From contig JAGFJO010000135.1 of assembly GCA_024102635.1 (NCBI GenBank), positions 1-35,851 of the forward strand: 35,851 nucleotides of DNA. Reading direction: 5' to 3'. The DNA comes from Deltaproteobacteria bacterium. GTDB lineage: Bacteria; Bdellovibrionota_C; UBA2361; JAGFJO01. A program made the position numbers and the translations under genes. How positions within the stretch are numbered: position 1 is the stretch's first letter; the number at the start of each line of letters is the position of its first letter. Of the stretch, positions 5,875-14,563 are shown piece after piece. The notes under the pieces were generated by a model, which was given only the letters and a program-made list of their open reading frames with translations, did not search any database and was not told the origin of the DNA.

Positions 5875-8607
5875 GTGCTGCCGGCTTTCGATATTAAGAA
5901 GTGGCTAATCAAGTTCGCCCACGAAAGCGACAGTGTAATCGCGGATCAGCAAGATTTCCCGAGGCTAGTAACCCTGCCGCAACTTTTCGTTTTCGTATCT
6001 ATGATCCTGGTCGAGTCATTTGCTCATCAGGATCCGCTGTCGTTGATAGTCAAGCTCGCCGGCATTATTTATTTACTGCTGTCCACTGCAGTACAGCAGC
6101 TGGTTTTTCGATCATTCACGGTTCGGTTTGTCTGTTACCATCTTACATGCCTGTTGTCGGTGCTGCTGCTATTGACTCTCATAGCGGGGCAGGATTTTAC
6201 CTTCAATTTTTACCTGCCGGCGGGTCTGCTGGTCCTGTCTATATATCCACTCCACCTTAGCATTCGTCACTTGCTGATCGTGATTGCACCGCTTACGGCC
6301 CTGGTGGCGGTAAGTTCAACCGCGTATCTCTTGCTGGCTTCGCGAGATCATTCGGCGACCTCGGTGGGTATTAGCGTTGTGCTTGCCTGTATCGCAGCCC
6401 AACTGACCGCCAGTATCTTTCGAGTAGAGCCGGATAAGCGGCTGCGCAATTTGTACAACGGCAAAAACGCGCGAACTGCGGCCAGACAGCCGGCCCGGAA
6501 CACCGGCAACGTGGAGGAGGATACCGAGTTTTGGTATCAAGTGTATTACGCTTTGTTATTTCAGGAGACCCTATCGGAAGTGATATGGCGCCTTCCCATT
6601 CTTTACCTCCTATCCCACGCCGTAGTCATGTACTCTTTCACATTGCTGGCAGAGAAAAATGCAATTCTTATAGCTGTGCCTATCACTTTAGCTCTGTTTC
6701 AGATCTTTCTTCATGCCCGGCTTATTAAGCATAAAGATTACCACGAACTGTTACAGAGAGTTTTGCTTCTGAGCGTCGGATGTTTGCTTAGCAGCGCCGT
6801 AATTATGGCAAGTTTGGGCAGCCTGCAATCGATAGCGGCAGTATTTCTTCTCTTTCAGGTGCTTTGGATGGCGCTCGTACCTTGGACAACGAAATTTAGT
6901 TTATTCTTGGCGGCCATCTCCCTGTCTTCAATTGTAGCCGGAGCGTGGTATTGGAGCGGATTCTATCTATTCGGGGCAGCCGCAGTGTTTGTCATAGTTA
7001 TCGGCGTTAAACTTTCTTCAATCACCTATTTGGCGTTGATTATTAGGACGGCGCTCTCCTTTTTGGGAAGATACTGCGGGATTGCACCGGCTCCGATGAC
7101 CATTCTTAAAATGGTGGCGAGGCTTTTCAGCACGATTACCGGGGTTTCCCAGGTGCTCATACTTTACAGCAAAGGCCGGGCGGAAGAGGTAGGCCGCAGG
7201 CACGAGAAGGAGAGCTTAGTAGACCCACTATTGGCGCGGGCCTTTTTCTTCAAGATTGACCGTTTCGATCAAGCCGAGGGCATATATTCCTGCCGCTTGC
7301 TGGAAGACAGATTTAAGAGCGCGTTACTGGACTGGTACGGCAAAGTTCCGCGCCGCCTATTCTTCTTTAGAGTCGAACTTATCGTAGATGAGAAGGAAGA
7401 GAAGGCACTGATTGTTCTGCCGGTTTCCGTAGTAGCGCGCGTTCTAGGAATAAGGCGCACCTTCACTGCACTTGCCACCATGTTAGGAGTGGCGCGCATA
7501 AGCTTTGCGTCCGCACGCACGAGATTCCTCTCTTCGGATGTTCTGCAGTCGTATCAGCGCTCAGTTAATACACTCGAAGGAGAGCTGAACGAAATCGTTC
7601 ATCTTGTGAATAATGCTGCTCAAGACATTGCCATTTACTGTGACCAAGCGCGGGGCCGGCTTAGGACAGATGAAACTCAAGAGTTCGACCCACGATTGAA
7701 TCATCTTCTGCGGAATGTGGAGATCTGCTCCCGCAGCCTATCGGCAGGCGTTTCAGATCTTAAGCTGCGCAAAGAGATAAATTCAATTCGCCGGTCCGAT
7801 CACTCGGAGAGCGTCCTAGTGCGTGAGGTCATGGAGGAGCTGAATGCCTTTGGAGAGTACCATTCGGGGAGAAAGGGCTTCAAATTTGAGATGGAGAATT
7901 ACCTTCCAGAGACGGCAGCGGTCAAAGTAATCAGCCGGGAATATCTTGAAACTGCTCTTCGCACTCTAATAAGGTGCGCCGTCGCTCGCTGCCGCGATGC
8001 GGGCGCCGTTCGTGTCACCGCCGTGGAGGATTCGGGCAAGATCACCTTTACCGTTTCGGATAATGGAGAACTTATAAAAGAGGGAGAGGTATTGCTTCAC
8101 GAGGCATTAGAAGAGAGCTCTGTGCAGAATTTCGCTGTCATGAGCGCAGGTGAGCTGGAATTTTCGACGCCCGACAAGCGATTCAACAACGCGTTGTCCC
8201 TCCGCCTGCAAAGCGGCGAGATCATCGCGTTTAATGCGGTTATGCCGGGACAATGGGTGCTCCTTGTTGACGATAATGATCAGGTAACTACCTTCTATGC
8301 CCGGGTCGCGGAGGCGCTGCAGCTTAAATATTTTACCGCTTCTTCTTTGAGCCAGGCCTCGCTAATATTGGAGCAACAGGGAAGGCCAAGATTAGTCATT
8401 ACAGACCTTCAACTATCGGATAGTAGTGGATTGGATCTAATTCGTTTGATTCGCAACAAGTTCGGCATTGAGCTGCCGATCATTGTAGTGAGCGGAAACC
8501 GGGAGGAGGACCTCGACGCGAGATTGAGAGCTCATGGCGCTACCAAGTATCTTATGAAGCCGGTAGGCCGGAGACGCCTTTTTTCGGAAATTAAGAGTAT
8601 ATTATGA
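5875..8607 (+). CDS. 12-TM hybrid sensor with degraded kinase core and C-terminal receiver
   Basis: 910 residues from the GTG at 5875, behind GGGGAATATATC. Residues 25-400 hold about twelve hydrophobic segments in two groups of six, separated by a charged loop (about 188-225). A cytoplasmic region leads to a DHp-like helix with the candidate phosphoacceptor H576 (EIVHLVNN). The ATPase domain is atypical. The N-box region (about 688-703, LETALRTLIRCAV) lacks the catalytic Asn, only DNG (729-731) remains of G1, and no glycine-rich G2 lid is seen. The C-terminal receiver (from about 795) is complete: D799/D800, D844, Ser in VVSGN, K895. It may act as a phosphorelay or scaffold rather than an autokinase. 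The stop overlaps the Shine-Dalgarno of the next gene. Confidence 0.82.
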   Translation: MLPAFDIKKWLIKFAHESDSVIADQQDFPRLVTLPQLFVFVSMILVESFAHQDPLSLIVKLAGIIYLLLSTAVQQLVFRSFTVRFVCYHLTCLLSVLLLLTLIAGQDFTFNFYLPAGLLVLSIYPLHLSIRHLLIVIAPLTALVAVSSTAYLLLASRDHSATSVGISVVLACIAAQLTASIFRVEPDKRLRNLYNGKNARTAARQPARNTGNVEEDTEFWYQVYYALLFQETLSEVIWRLPILYLLSHAVVMYSFTLLAEKNAILIAVPITLALFQIFLHARLIKHKDYHELLQRVLLLSVGCLLSSAVIMASLGSLQSIAAVFLLFQVLWMALVPWTTKFSLFLAAISLSSIVAGAWYWSGFYLFGAAAVFVIVIGVKLSSITYLALIIRTALSFLGRYCGIAPAPMTILKMVARLFSTITGVSQVLILYSKGRAEEVGRRHEKESLVDPLLARAFFFKIDRFDQAEGIYSCRLLEDRFKSALLDWYGKVPRRLFFFRVELIVDEKEEKALIVLPVSVVARVLGIRRTFTALATMLGVARISFASARTRFLSSDVLQSYQRSVNTLEGELNEIVHLVNNAAQDIAIYCDQARGRLRTDETQEFDPRLNHLLRNVEICSRSLSAGVSDLKLRKEINSIRRSDHSESVLVREVMEELNAFGEYHSGRKGFKFEMENYLPETAAVKVISREYLETALRTLIRCAVARCRDAGAVRVTAVEDSGKITFTVSDNGELIKEGEVLLHEALEESSVQNFAVMSAGELEFSTPDKRFNNALSLRLQSGEIIAFNAVMPGQWVLLVDDNDQVTTFYARVAEALQLKYFTASSLSQASLILEQQGRPRLVITDLQLSDSSGLDLIRLIRNKFGIELPIIVVSGNREEDLDARLRAHGATKYLMKPVGRRRLFSEIKSIL

Positions 8608-8611
8608 GGTG
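8606..8611 (+). promoter_or_regulatory. Shine-Dalgarno that fixes the start at 8621
   Basis: GAGGTG overlaps the stop codon of the hybrid sensor and sits 9 nt before the ATG at 8621. This spacing supports 8621 rather than the in-frame GTG at 8609, which lies within the Shine-Dalgarno itself. It implies coupled translation with the sensor gene. Confidence 0.6.
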
Positions 8612-8620
8612 CCGGTAATA

Positions 8621-9124
8621 ATGGCGGGATCAGGCGGCAAGAAACGGAAGGGGGCAATTGGCGGTCAGCACGTTGTGCCGCCTCTTCCTGAGGGCGCAAT
8701 TGAGGAGTCCGTATTGAGCGACTCTATGGCTGTATTGGAGCGGGCCGTCCGTGCATCATTTGCAAAGAGCCGCGACTACTACGTCAACCAATTAGTGCAG
8801 CAGATCAAGGAGCGCGGGCTAGGGACGGTGCCTCACTCCTCCACAAAGGACGAACTGAAGTGGATAGAGATTGAATCACTCTCGAAGTTAAGAAATCTGG
8901 TGGGTGGCCGATTTCAAAACATTAAGGCGAAATGGAGCAATGCTGGATTTCCTCTTAAGGAGCATCGGGGAGATAAGACGGATAATTTCCAGGTTGAAAA
9001 GGGAGGGTGGATTGAGCTTAGTAACTGGATTTTGAGCCAAGGTTTTGAAGCCAGGTTGGTTGATGATCCGCAACGCTGCCTCTTTGAGATTCGGCCGGTA
9101 GTTGGATCTGCGAAAGATTCCTAG
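8621..9124 (+). CDS. Unknown protein coupled to the hybrid sensor
   Basis: 167 residues from the ATG at 8621. I do not recognise the family. The N-terminus is a short basic, glycine-rich stretch (GSGGKKRKG), followed by a helical region (about 35-65), a central KLRNLVGGRFQNIKAKW segment rich in basic residues, and a C-terminal alpha/beta stretch with a repeated WI/WIL pattern (GGWIELSNWILSQGF). There is no signal peptide or membrane segment, so it should be cytoplasmic. The basic surface would suit nucleic-acid or acidic-partner binding, but nothing in the sequence proves it. It is the last gene of the plus-strand signalling block; after it come about 415 bp without genes. Confidence 0.6.
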   Translation: MAGSGGKKRKGAIGGQHVVPPLPEGAIEESVLSDSMAVLERAVRASFAKSRDYYVNQLVQQIKERGLGTVPHSSTKDELKWIEIESLSKLRNLVGGRFQNIKAKWSNAGFPLKEHRGDKTDNFQVEKGGWIELSNWILSQGFEARLVDDPQRCLFEIRPVVGSAKDS

Positions 9125-9540
9125 TGGAATGATATTCCGACCGTGAATTCTTAATATCCTGAAATCACTACCTTTGGCATCTTCTAAAGATTTTGGGGGC
9201 CGTTAAAGAGGGTTTTATCAGGGGACAAGGTGTAGCTTCCGGCCTAAACTCCAGTGCAATGTTATAAACACGTTTTACATTCCACCAATTGGTCCAAGGT
9301 TATCGGTAATATTTATAAATCGGCCCCAACGTTTAATGAATCAAATTTATGTAGTATTATTATAGATATGTGAGTTTTGCACCGATTACTCAAGTGTAGC
9401 TCCTTGATCACACCATCGAGCTTTCTGAGGTTTTATTTACACCCGCAAGGGGAAACGACTGCTTTGCTGTCGGCGCGCCCTCGGTACGCTGACGAGCGGG
9501 AGTACGGCGAAATTGCTTTTGAATCAACTAAGAGGTTTTG
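9125..9540 (+). other. 416-bp gene-free, AT-rich upstream region of the PP2C-Tad run
   Basis: No open frame of coding character is seen. It begins with a small hairpin GGAAT-GAT-ATTCC (9128-9140) just after the preceding stop, possibly a weak transcription end. The middle (about 9260-9370) is AT-rich and holds several TATTAT/TATAGA-like hexamers (for example 9355-9360), but none has a good -35 partner. A GAGG Shine-Dalgarno lies 5 nt before the ATG at 9541. The region most likely carries the promoter(s) for the phosphatase and downstream genes. No convincing -24/-12 sigma54 promoter is present. Confidence 0.45.
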
Positions 9541-10512
9541 ATGCTCGTAGAAGGCGCCGACAAAGATAACCGGACCGGCGATGATGCAAGGGAATCTGAC
9601 ATTCCCGCTGCCATCACCGATACCGGTTGTGAGCGTCAGCTAAATGAAGATCGCTATGCTGTCATCGAGTCACATTCTGGGCTCGCCTGGCTCGTGTGCG
9701 ACGGTATGGGCGGTGTAACCGGAGGCGAACTTGCGGCGCAGTTGGCGATCGATGCGATTCGGCGTGACCTTGAAAACCTTCCTCCCAGATCTTCAGATGT
9801 AGCCCTGAAAGGAGCGATACTCGAGGCAAATCGCATCATCGTGCTGCGCCGGCAAAATCGCGCCTTCGCCGGCATGGGAACAACGATAGTGTCCGCCATC
9901 TTCAATGGGCCAGAGCTGGTACTGGCGTCGGTCGGTGATTCACGCGGATATCTAATTCGGGATGGTGCAATTCAACAGCTAACTACTGATCACACCTTCG
10001 TACAAGAGCTCGTCGACAAAGGTCAGATTCGCCCTGAAGATGCGCTGTCGCATCCCCAAGCGCACATCCTCACGCGCTGCATCGGCTCCGAACCGGGACT
10101 TGACGTGGAAACACGCAAGTACTGGATCTGGCAAGTGCCCGACACGGAACCGACCGATTACCTTCTGCTGTGCACTGACGGTCTTTACAGCTTGGTTTCG
10201 GAGGGTGAAATGGCAAATATTATCGCCTCGAATACCCCTCAACGCGCGTGTGTACAGCTAGTTGAAACAGCGAAGGCGCGCGGTGGATACGATAATATTA
10301 CATGCGCAATCATTCCTCTCGGAGGACAGCTGAAAAGCGAGCCGCCTATCGGATACAAAAGTCCACCCGTTGCTGCCCGCAATAGAGCTGCTCCGAAGAA
10401 ACCCAAAATCCAACCCGCGAGCTGGGGCAAATTATTGGTGATGGTGGCGGTTCTGTCGGTATTAGCGATGTTGGTAACCATTGTGGCAACTGCTTCGTAC
10501 TATTTGCGTTAA
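9541..10512 (+). CDS. PP2C-type Ser/Thr protein phosphatase, C-terminal TM anchor
   Basis: 323 residues from the ATG at 9541; a TTG directly before it is less likely. All PP2C motifs are present: RQLNEDRY (32-39), VCDGMGGVTGGE (52-63, metal-binding Asp), MGTTIVSAIF, VGDSRGYL, TDHT, LTRCIG, LLCTDGLYSLV, and GGYDNITCAII (final metal Asp). The C-terminus has a proline/lysine-rich linker and one membrane helix (about 295-318), which holds the catalytic domain at the cytoplasmic face. It should reverse phosphorylation by the Ser/Thr kinase two genes downstream. It is the first gene of the tight run PP2C-FHA-kinase, with gaps of 28 and 15 bp. Confidence 0.95.
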   Translation: MLVEGADKDNRTGDDARESDIPAAITDTGCERQLNEDRYAVIESHSGLAWLVCDGMGGVTGGELAAQLAIDAIRRDLENLPPRSSDVALKGAILEANRIIVLRRQNRAFAGMGTTIVSAIFNGPELVLASVGDSRGYLIRDGAIQQLTTDHTFVQELVDKGQIRPEDALSHPQAHILTRCIGSEPGLDVETRKYWIWQVPDTEPTDYLLLCTDGLYSLVSEGEMANIIASNTPQRACVQLVETAKARGGYDNITCAIIPLGGQLKSEPPIGYKSPPVAARNRAAPKKPKIQPASWGKLLVMVAVLSVLAMLVTIVATASYYLR

Positions 10513-10540
10513 TTGAAGATACGTTAGGAGAAAGAGTGAA

Positions 10541-11239
10541 ATGAGCAACGACAAGAATAGGGATTTCCAGGAGGGAGGGGGTAAGGACGATTTCCCTGCC
10601 GAGAGTTCAACGCGCGCTCGTAATCGAACGGTGATGCTAACCCCGGAGATAACCGGGCAGGTTCGAGCTAGGCTGGCTCAAGAGATGGAGGGTGGCAACG
10701 AGTACCCGAATGCACCTCAGAGACCAGATCCCGTAATCCCCTCAGGGCGCGGATCCGGGGGATTCAGTACACCTACTGCTGAACCGTCGGGCATGTATAC
10801 TCCCGCCGGGCGAGCACCGCAGATTGAAGCGCCGCCGGTTAGAGAAGCGCCCCGCCCCCAGTTTGGCTCGCACAATATTGTGTGGGTAAAAGAGACGCCG
10901 ATAGTTGGCTTTCTCGTTTCCTATGATACCAATGTCAACGGAGATGTATACGAGCTTAGAAGCGGGCGACTAATTGTTTCATCAGAACCGGCGAGCGGAG
11001 GAAGTTATATGGTTGTTGATGACTCGTCCGTCTCTCCGATGCACGCCATACTTCGAATAAGCACTACGGGCGAAGTACAGGTACTTGACCAGCTATCCGA
11101 GTTCGGGACGCACATTAGGCGCTTCGGAGTTGAAGAGGAGGAGCATATATCAGGAGAGAAAAGCACAATTGAACATGGTGATATAATAAAATTCGGGAAC
11201 AGAACATTTCACGTTTGCATTTTGGCATTGGAGTCGTAA
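10541..11239 (+). CDS. FHA-domain phosphothreonine-binding protein
   Basis: 232 residues. The first 110 are disordered, Pro/Gly/Ser/Arg-rich, with a Thr-bearing motif RNRTVMLTPE (28-37) that could be a kinase substrate site. The FHA domain spans about 137-228: a GR pair at 142-143, SPMH (S165, H168), SEFGT (186-190, where most FHA domains have S.NGT) and the closing GDIIKFGN. The Asn of the usual NGT is replaced by Phe, which may weaken ligand contact. FHA domains bind phosphothreonine, so this is the likely reader of the kinase encoded 15 bp downstream and an adaptor for the Tad machine. The start has a good TAGGAGA ribosome site. There is no membrane segment. Confidence 0.88.
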   Translation: MSNDKNRDFQEGGGKDDFPAESSTRARNRTVMLTPEITGQVRARLAQEMEGGNEYPNAPQRPDPVIPSGRGSGGFSTPTAEPSGMYTPAGRAPQIEAPPVREAPRPQFGSHNIVWVKETPIVGFLVSYDTNVNGDVYELRSGRLIVSSEPASGGSYMVVDDSSVSPMHAILRISTTGEVQVLDQLSEFGTHIRRFGVEEEEHISGEKSTIEHGDIIKFGNRTFHVCILALES

Positions 11240-11254
11240 GGACGATATTAAATA

Positions 11255-12718
11255 ATGGCCGATGAGAGCCTAATAAGTCTGCAGCCCGGCACCGTCATTG
11301 CGGGCAAGTATGAAGTAGTTAAATGCCTCGGGGCAGGCAGCATGGGCCTTGTGTACGCTTGCAGACATCGCGAGCTGTCGGGCCATATGGTTGCAGTCAA
11401 GGTTTTATTCCCCGAGGTCGCGCAGGACAAGGTTGCGGCTGCCAGGTTCCGAAACGAAATTATCGCTTCTTACGGGGTGTCTCATCCCAATGTCGTGCGT
11501 GCTTACGAGTACCTGCGAGACGGAGATATCGCTGCCTATGCAATGGAGTATGTCGGCGGCGGAGATCTGGCTGAGCGGCTCAGCAATCCGGCAGATAAAA
11601 TTCCCGTGCCCGAATGTGTAAGGCTTTTATGCCAGATGTGTTCTGGAGTGCAAGCCATTCACGACGCAGGAATAGTACACAGGGACTTGAAACCGGAAAA
11701 TATCCTGCTGTCTAAGGACGGCACCGTTAAGATAGCCGACTTCGGAATTGCAAGAACAGGCCATGGACCCAAGCTAACCGAGCACGGTGGAGTAGTCGGA
11801 ACCATTGATTATGTCAGCCCAGAATACATGCTTAACTCCCAAGTCGATTGGCGCTCCGATATCTATGCCATAGGCATTCTAGGATATGAAATGGTGACCG
11901 GCGAATCTCCCTTCCGCGGAGATAGTGTCTACGCCACCATGACAAAACGCCTTAAGTCGGATCCGCAGCTTCCCAGCACTCTTCGTAAGGAGTGTACTCC
12001 CGAGCTTGACAAGATAATTATGAAGGCTATGGCGCGTGACCCGAACGAGCGTTACCAGTCTGCGGCCGAGATGTATTACGATCTACAATGCATAGCAAGC
12101 GAGAAGACTGCTGCATCGGGCACCTATATTCAAGTATCCAAAGCAGGAAGTGCCTCTTATGTCGGCCCAATCCTTAATACGGGAAATGAAGCTGCTCAAA
12201 ACGGCAGCGCTTCCGATCACTACCATGATGGAAACGAGATTAACGGCTCAACAGATGACGAGAACTTTGTTGAGCCAGTAACGGTTCAATCAATGTCAGC
12301 TAGAATTCATAGCGACGCGTATTACGACGCGGAAGGGCCGGCGGTAAGCATGGGCATTCCTTCCGGCATGACCCACGTGCTGAACTCTGAGATCGCTGAT
12401 ATCGCCTCTAACTACGAGACCGATGATACAATTCACGAGCCGATGAGGATGGAAAGGGTTTTGTCGCGCCATGAATCGATGCCTGAGGGGTGGTCCAGGC
12501 CATCAACCGGGTCGAGGGTGAATATATCAGCTGCTGGGATTGATACTTCTCGCGTGCAAAAACTCTCGCAGATTGTGCATCAGGCTTCACGTTCAATTTG
12601 GGTTGATATCCTAATACTGCTGGTTGCGGTAACCATAGGAGTTGGAGCGGGTTTCGCATTACTACGCTTCTGCTGGCCGGAGCTGATGCAGAACATGAAC
12701 GTAGAGAGGCTGGAATAA
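11255..12718 (+). CDS. PknB-type Ser/Thr protein kinase, C-terminal TM
   Basis: 487 residues. The Hanks-type kinase domain (19-285) is complete: glycine loop GAGSMG (26-31), VAVK with K49, HRDLKPEN (142-149, catalytic D144), DFG (162-164), and GTIDYVSPEY as the P+1 loop. A serine/threonine-rich linker of about 160 residues leads to one membrane helix (about 448-475) and a very short tail, so there is no extracellular sensor of the PASTA kind. It should phosphorylate nearby substrates such as the FHA protein, Tad components or the SctV neighbour, and be opposed by the PP2C enzyme encoded two genes upstream. The ribosome site is AAGGACG. Confidence 0.95.
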   Translation: MADESLISLQPGTVIAGKYEVVKCLGAGSMGLVYACRHRELSGHMVAVKVLFPEVAQDKVAAARFRNEIIASYGVSHPNVVRAYEYLRDGDIAAYAMEYVGGGDLAERLSNPADKIPVPECVRLLCQMCSGVQAIHDAGIVHRDLKPENILLSKDGTVKIADFGIARTGHGPKLTEHGGVVGTIDYVSPEYMLNSQVDWRSDIYAIGILGYEMVTGESPFRGDSVYATMTKRLKSDPQLPSTLRKECTPELDKIIMKAMARDPNERYQSAAEMYYDLQCIASEKTAASGTYIQVSKAGSASYVGPILNTGNEAAQNGSASDHYHDGNEINGSTDDENFVEPVTVQSMSARIHSDAYYDAEGPAVSMGIPSGMTHVLNSEIADIASNYETDDTIHEPMRMERVLSRHESMPEGWSRPSTGSRVNISAAGIDTSRVQKLSQIVHQASRSIWVDILILLVAVTIGVGAGFALLRFCWPELMQNMNVERLE

Positions 12719-12785
12719 GGGAATGCGAATTGTCAAAGGGAATGTCATTGGTTACCCTGGGTTAACTTATAGGCTTTTAGTTTAA

Positions 12786-14090
12786 ATGAAACTTTTAATA
12801 TTCGACCGGACCACTGAACTTCAAGCGTTTTGCGCCAAGCGAATCGAGTCGTTCAACCAGAGCGATATAGAGATGCTTGATCTCAAGGTAAAATTAGTTA
12901 GCGAGCGCGATTACCTCGAGAGATTACAAGAGGCGGATGTCCTCGTTTTGGGCTCAGGGCTCGGTGAGCGGGCAACTTCCGTGGCCCGTCAGGCCATGTC
13001 GATCGTCCCGTGGCTTCATATCGTTATGTTCGTAACCGATGAAGCATACGGCGGGGGCGCATTCCGCGCCGCTCATTCAGCCGGTGTTCGAAAAGTGTTT
13101 CCGGATAGCGCGAGTCCTCTTGATTTTCTTCAGGAATTAGTTGCCATTCATGCTGAGTTCCGGCGCGAAGGCCGCACACGCGAGGGGAAGGTTATAGCCA
13201 TTACCCATGCTAAGGGGGGCGTTGGAGCCACTTCTATTGCTGCAGCTCTTGCAGAGGTATGCAGCGTCTTCAACCGCAGGACTCTTCTTTGGGATATGGA
13301 CGTTGAGACGCGCGATCTTAGCCGCTCGCTTACTGTTAATGGGGTGGAAGCAAAGGTGGTAAGCGCGTGGGTTAACGGGAGCCGTGAGATAACCCGCGAG
13401 TCACTAAAGGATGCACTTATCCCAATCAGCAGCGAGGTTTCGGTGCTGATGCCTCCCGACCGAATGGCCGAATCGATGGATATGGTTTGTCATACCGATG
13501 GCATGGGTATCGTGCAGCGCGTCGTAGAGCTGGCCCGGGTAATGTGCGATGTCATACTGGTGGATACCGGGGGACGGCTAGGCCCTGCCACCGGCGCAAT
13601 TCTTCGCAGCGCTGATATGGTGCTGATAGTCATCGACGACACTATTCTTGGCTTGACTGCTGTCGATCTTTACCTAACTTTCATAAAGACCCTTGTTGGA
13701 GGCGTGGATAGAATAGTGTTTTTGGTCAACCCTTACTCCGGCGCCTTGCTCGGGGTGCCTCAAATAGCGGCGGAGCTTGAACCTGCTCACCATTTGGGCG
13801 AGCTTCCGTGGCGTCTTCCGCCGGTTCCAAATGATCCAAAGGCGGCGTTTTGGCCCGGTAGTGGGCGTACCTTATATAGTATGGGGCAGAAGTCGACCCG
13901 CCAAGTTCTTGAAAGAATTGCACGCGAGATCGGCATTATAGAGGACGCAGCGGGCTCCGGAGCGGCATCCGGCGGCCGAGAGGTCAGGTCGATTGCTACC
14001 CGGGCCGGGGGAGGTTGGATGCAGCGGCTGTTCGGAAGAAAGGATGGCTCGGAAGGGGGGGCGGTTCCCGTCCTTGATGAAGAGAGCTAG
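12786..14090 (+). CDS. tadZ: TadZ/CpaE: Tad pilus localisation ATPase
   Basis: 434 residues. Residues 1-125 form an atypical receiver-like domain with no phospho-acceptor Asp in the usual context. Residues 135-390 are a ParA/MinD-like ATPase: a deviant Walker A AKGGVGATS (142-150), in which the usual GKT Lys is Ala as in many CpaE/TadZ proteins, LLWDMDVE, and VILVDTGG (Walker B). The family positions the Tad assembly machine, often at the pole. The C-terminal 45 residues are Gly/Arg-rich and probably disordered. It is the first Tad gene and follows the kinase by 67 bp, which ties the phosphorylation genes to the Tad apparatus. The long gap after it holds the pilin promoter. Confidence 0.9.
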   Translation: MKLLIFDRTTELQAFCAKRIESFNQSDIEMLDLKVKLVSERDYLERLQEADVLVLGSGLGERATSVARQAMSIVPWLHIVMFVTDEAYGGGAFRAAHSAGVRKVFPDSASPLDFLQELVAIHAEFRREGRTREGKVIAITHAKGGVGATSIAAALAEVCSVFNRRTLLWDMDVETRDLSRSLTVNGVEAKVVSAWVNGSREITRESLKDALIPISSEVSVLMPPDRMAESMDMVCHTDGMGIVQRVVELARVMCDVILVDTGGRLGPATGAILRSADMVLIVIDDTILGLTAVDLYLTFIKTLVGGVDRIVFLVNPYSGALLGVPQIAAELEPAHHLGELPWRLPPVPNDPKAAFWPGSGRTLYSMGQKSTRQVLERIAREIGIIEDAAGSGAASGGREVRSIATRAGGGWMQRLFGRKDGSEGGAVPVLDEES

Positions 14091-14218
14091 CGGGGTTGGC
14101 GTGGTTTATGCATCGATTTTGGTAAAGACCGATAGTTTTTGTGGGTTGTCTAGGTAACTACAAAATAATAGTGTTGTATCCGTGTCTTTTAGTGAGGTTT
14201 AGTTAGGAAAGGTCTTTT

Positions 14219-14227
14219 TGCTATAAT
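14219..14227 (+). promoter_or_regulatory. Extended -10 promoter for the pilin gene
   Basis: TGCTATAAT gives a perfect TATAAT (14222-14227) with the extended -10 TGn. The -35 region 17 bp upstream (TTAGTT, 14199-14204) is weak, as is common for extended -10 promoters. Transcription from about 14234 would give a leader near 100 nt containing GGCTTAAC-like short repeats before the GAGGG ribosome site of flp. Confidence 0.6.
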
Positions 14228-14332
14228 TGTTTTAGCATTAATGACCCTGCGGTATTTACGGCTTAACCTCAAGGGTGGGCTTAACGGCTTACGATTTAGT
14301 TCTAAAATGTACTGTGTAATGAGGGTTAGGAA

Positions 14333-14509
14333 ATGACTGAGAAGATTATTGATAACAAAGACTTGCAGAGCGAGAAGAAAGAGCGCGGAGCATCGCTTGT
14401 TGAGTACGCTCTTCTGTTAGCTCTAATTGCAGTGGTCTGCATTGTGGCTATTAGAGTAATTGGTACCAAAGCATCCTCCCAATTCTCAAGTATTGCTTCA
14501 CAGCTCTAA
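14333..14509 (+). CDS. flp: Flp/Fap-type Tad major pilin
   Basis: 58 residues, easily overlooked because of size. The precursor has a charged 19-residue leader ending KKERG, then the mature ASLVEYALLLALIAVV. Cleavage falls after G19; Glu at mature position 5 and the following Tyr are the EY pair typical of Flp pilins. A single hydrophobic helix is followed by a short Ser-rich tail (SSQFSSIASQL), giving a mature pilin of 39 residues. A good GAGGG ribosome site, its own extended -10 promoter and a following hairpin suggest high and separately controlled expression. It lies between tadZ and cpaB. The prepilin peptidase (TadV/CpaA) is not in the window. Confidence 0.93.
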   Translation: MTEKIIDNKDLQSEKKERGASLVEYALLLALIAVVCIVAIRVIGTKASSQFSSIASQL

Positions 14510-14533
14510 TGAGCTGATATTGCAGGGTGTTTG

Positions 14534-14563
14534 GATGGGTCCTATAAATTTATAGGGCCCATC
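14534..14563 (+). terminator. 15-bp hairpin after flp (attenuator or stabiliser)
   Basis: Arms GATGGGTCCTATAAA (14534-14548) and TTTATAGGGCCCATC (14549-14563) pair fully apart from one G-U. It starts 25 bp after the flp stop. There is no U-run directly after it, so it may be a partial terminator or a 3' stabilising hairpin that keeps pilin mRNA in excess over downstream tad genes. Confidence 0.6.

Noticed and set aside
9425..9480. Possible -24/-12 sigma54 promoter (GG-10 bp-GC)
   Set aside because: Only the GG and GC dinucleotides match; the TGGCAC and TTGC hexamer context is absent. No other convincing sigma54 promoter was found upstream of the Tad genes.
9125..9540. Possible c-di-GMP (GEMM) riboswitch upstream of the PP2C gene
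   Set aside because: A local match (TTCCGGCCTAAACTCC near 9237) resembles part of the class, but the essential GGCAAA and GCAAAGC core pieces are missing.
14095..14145. Terminator after tadZ
   Set aside because: The best stem (GGT-AAAG-ACC) is only 3 bp, too weak.
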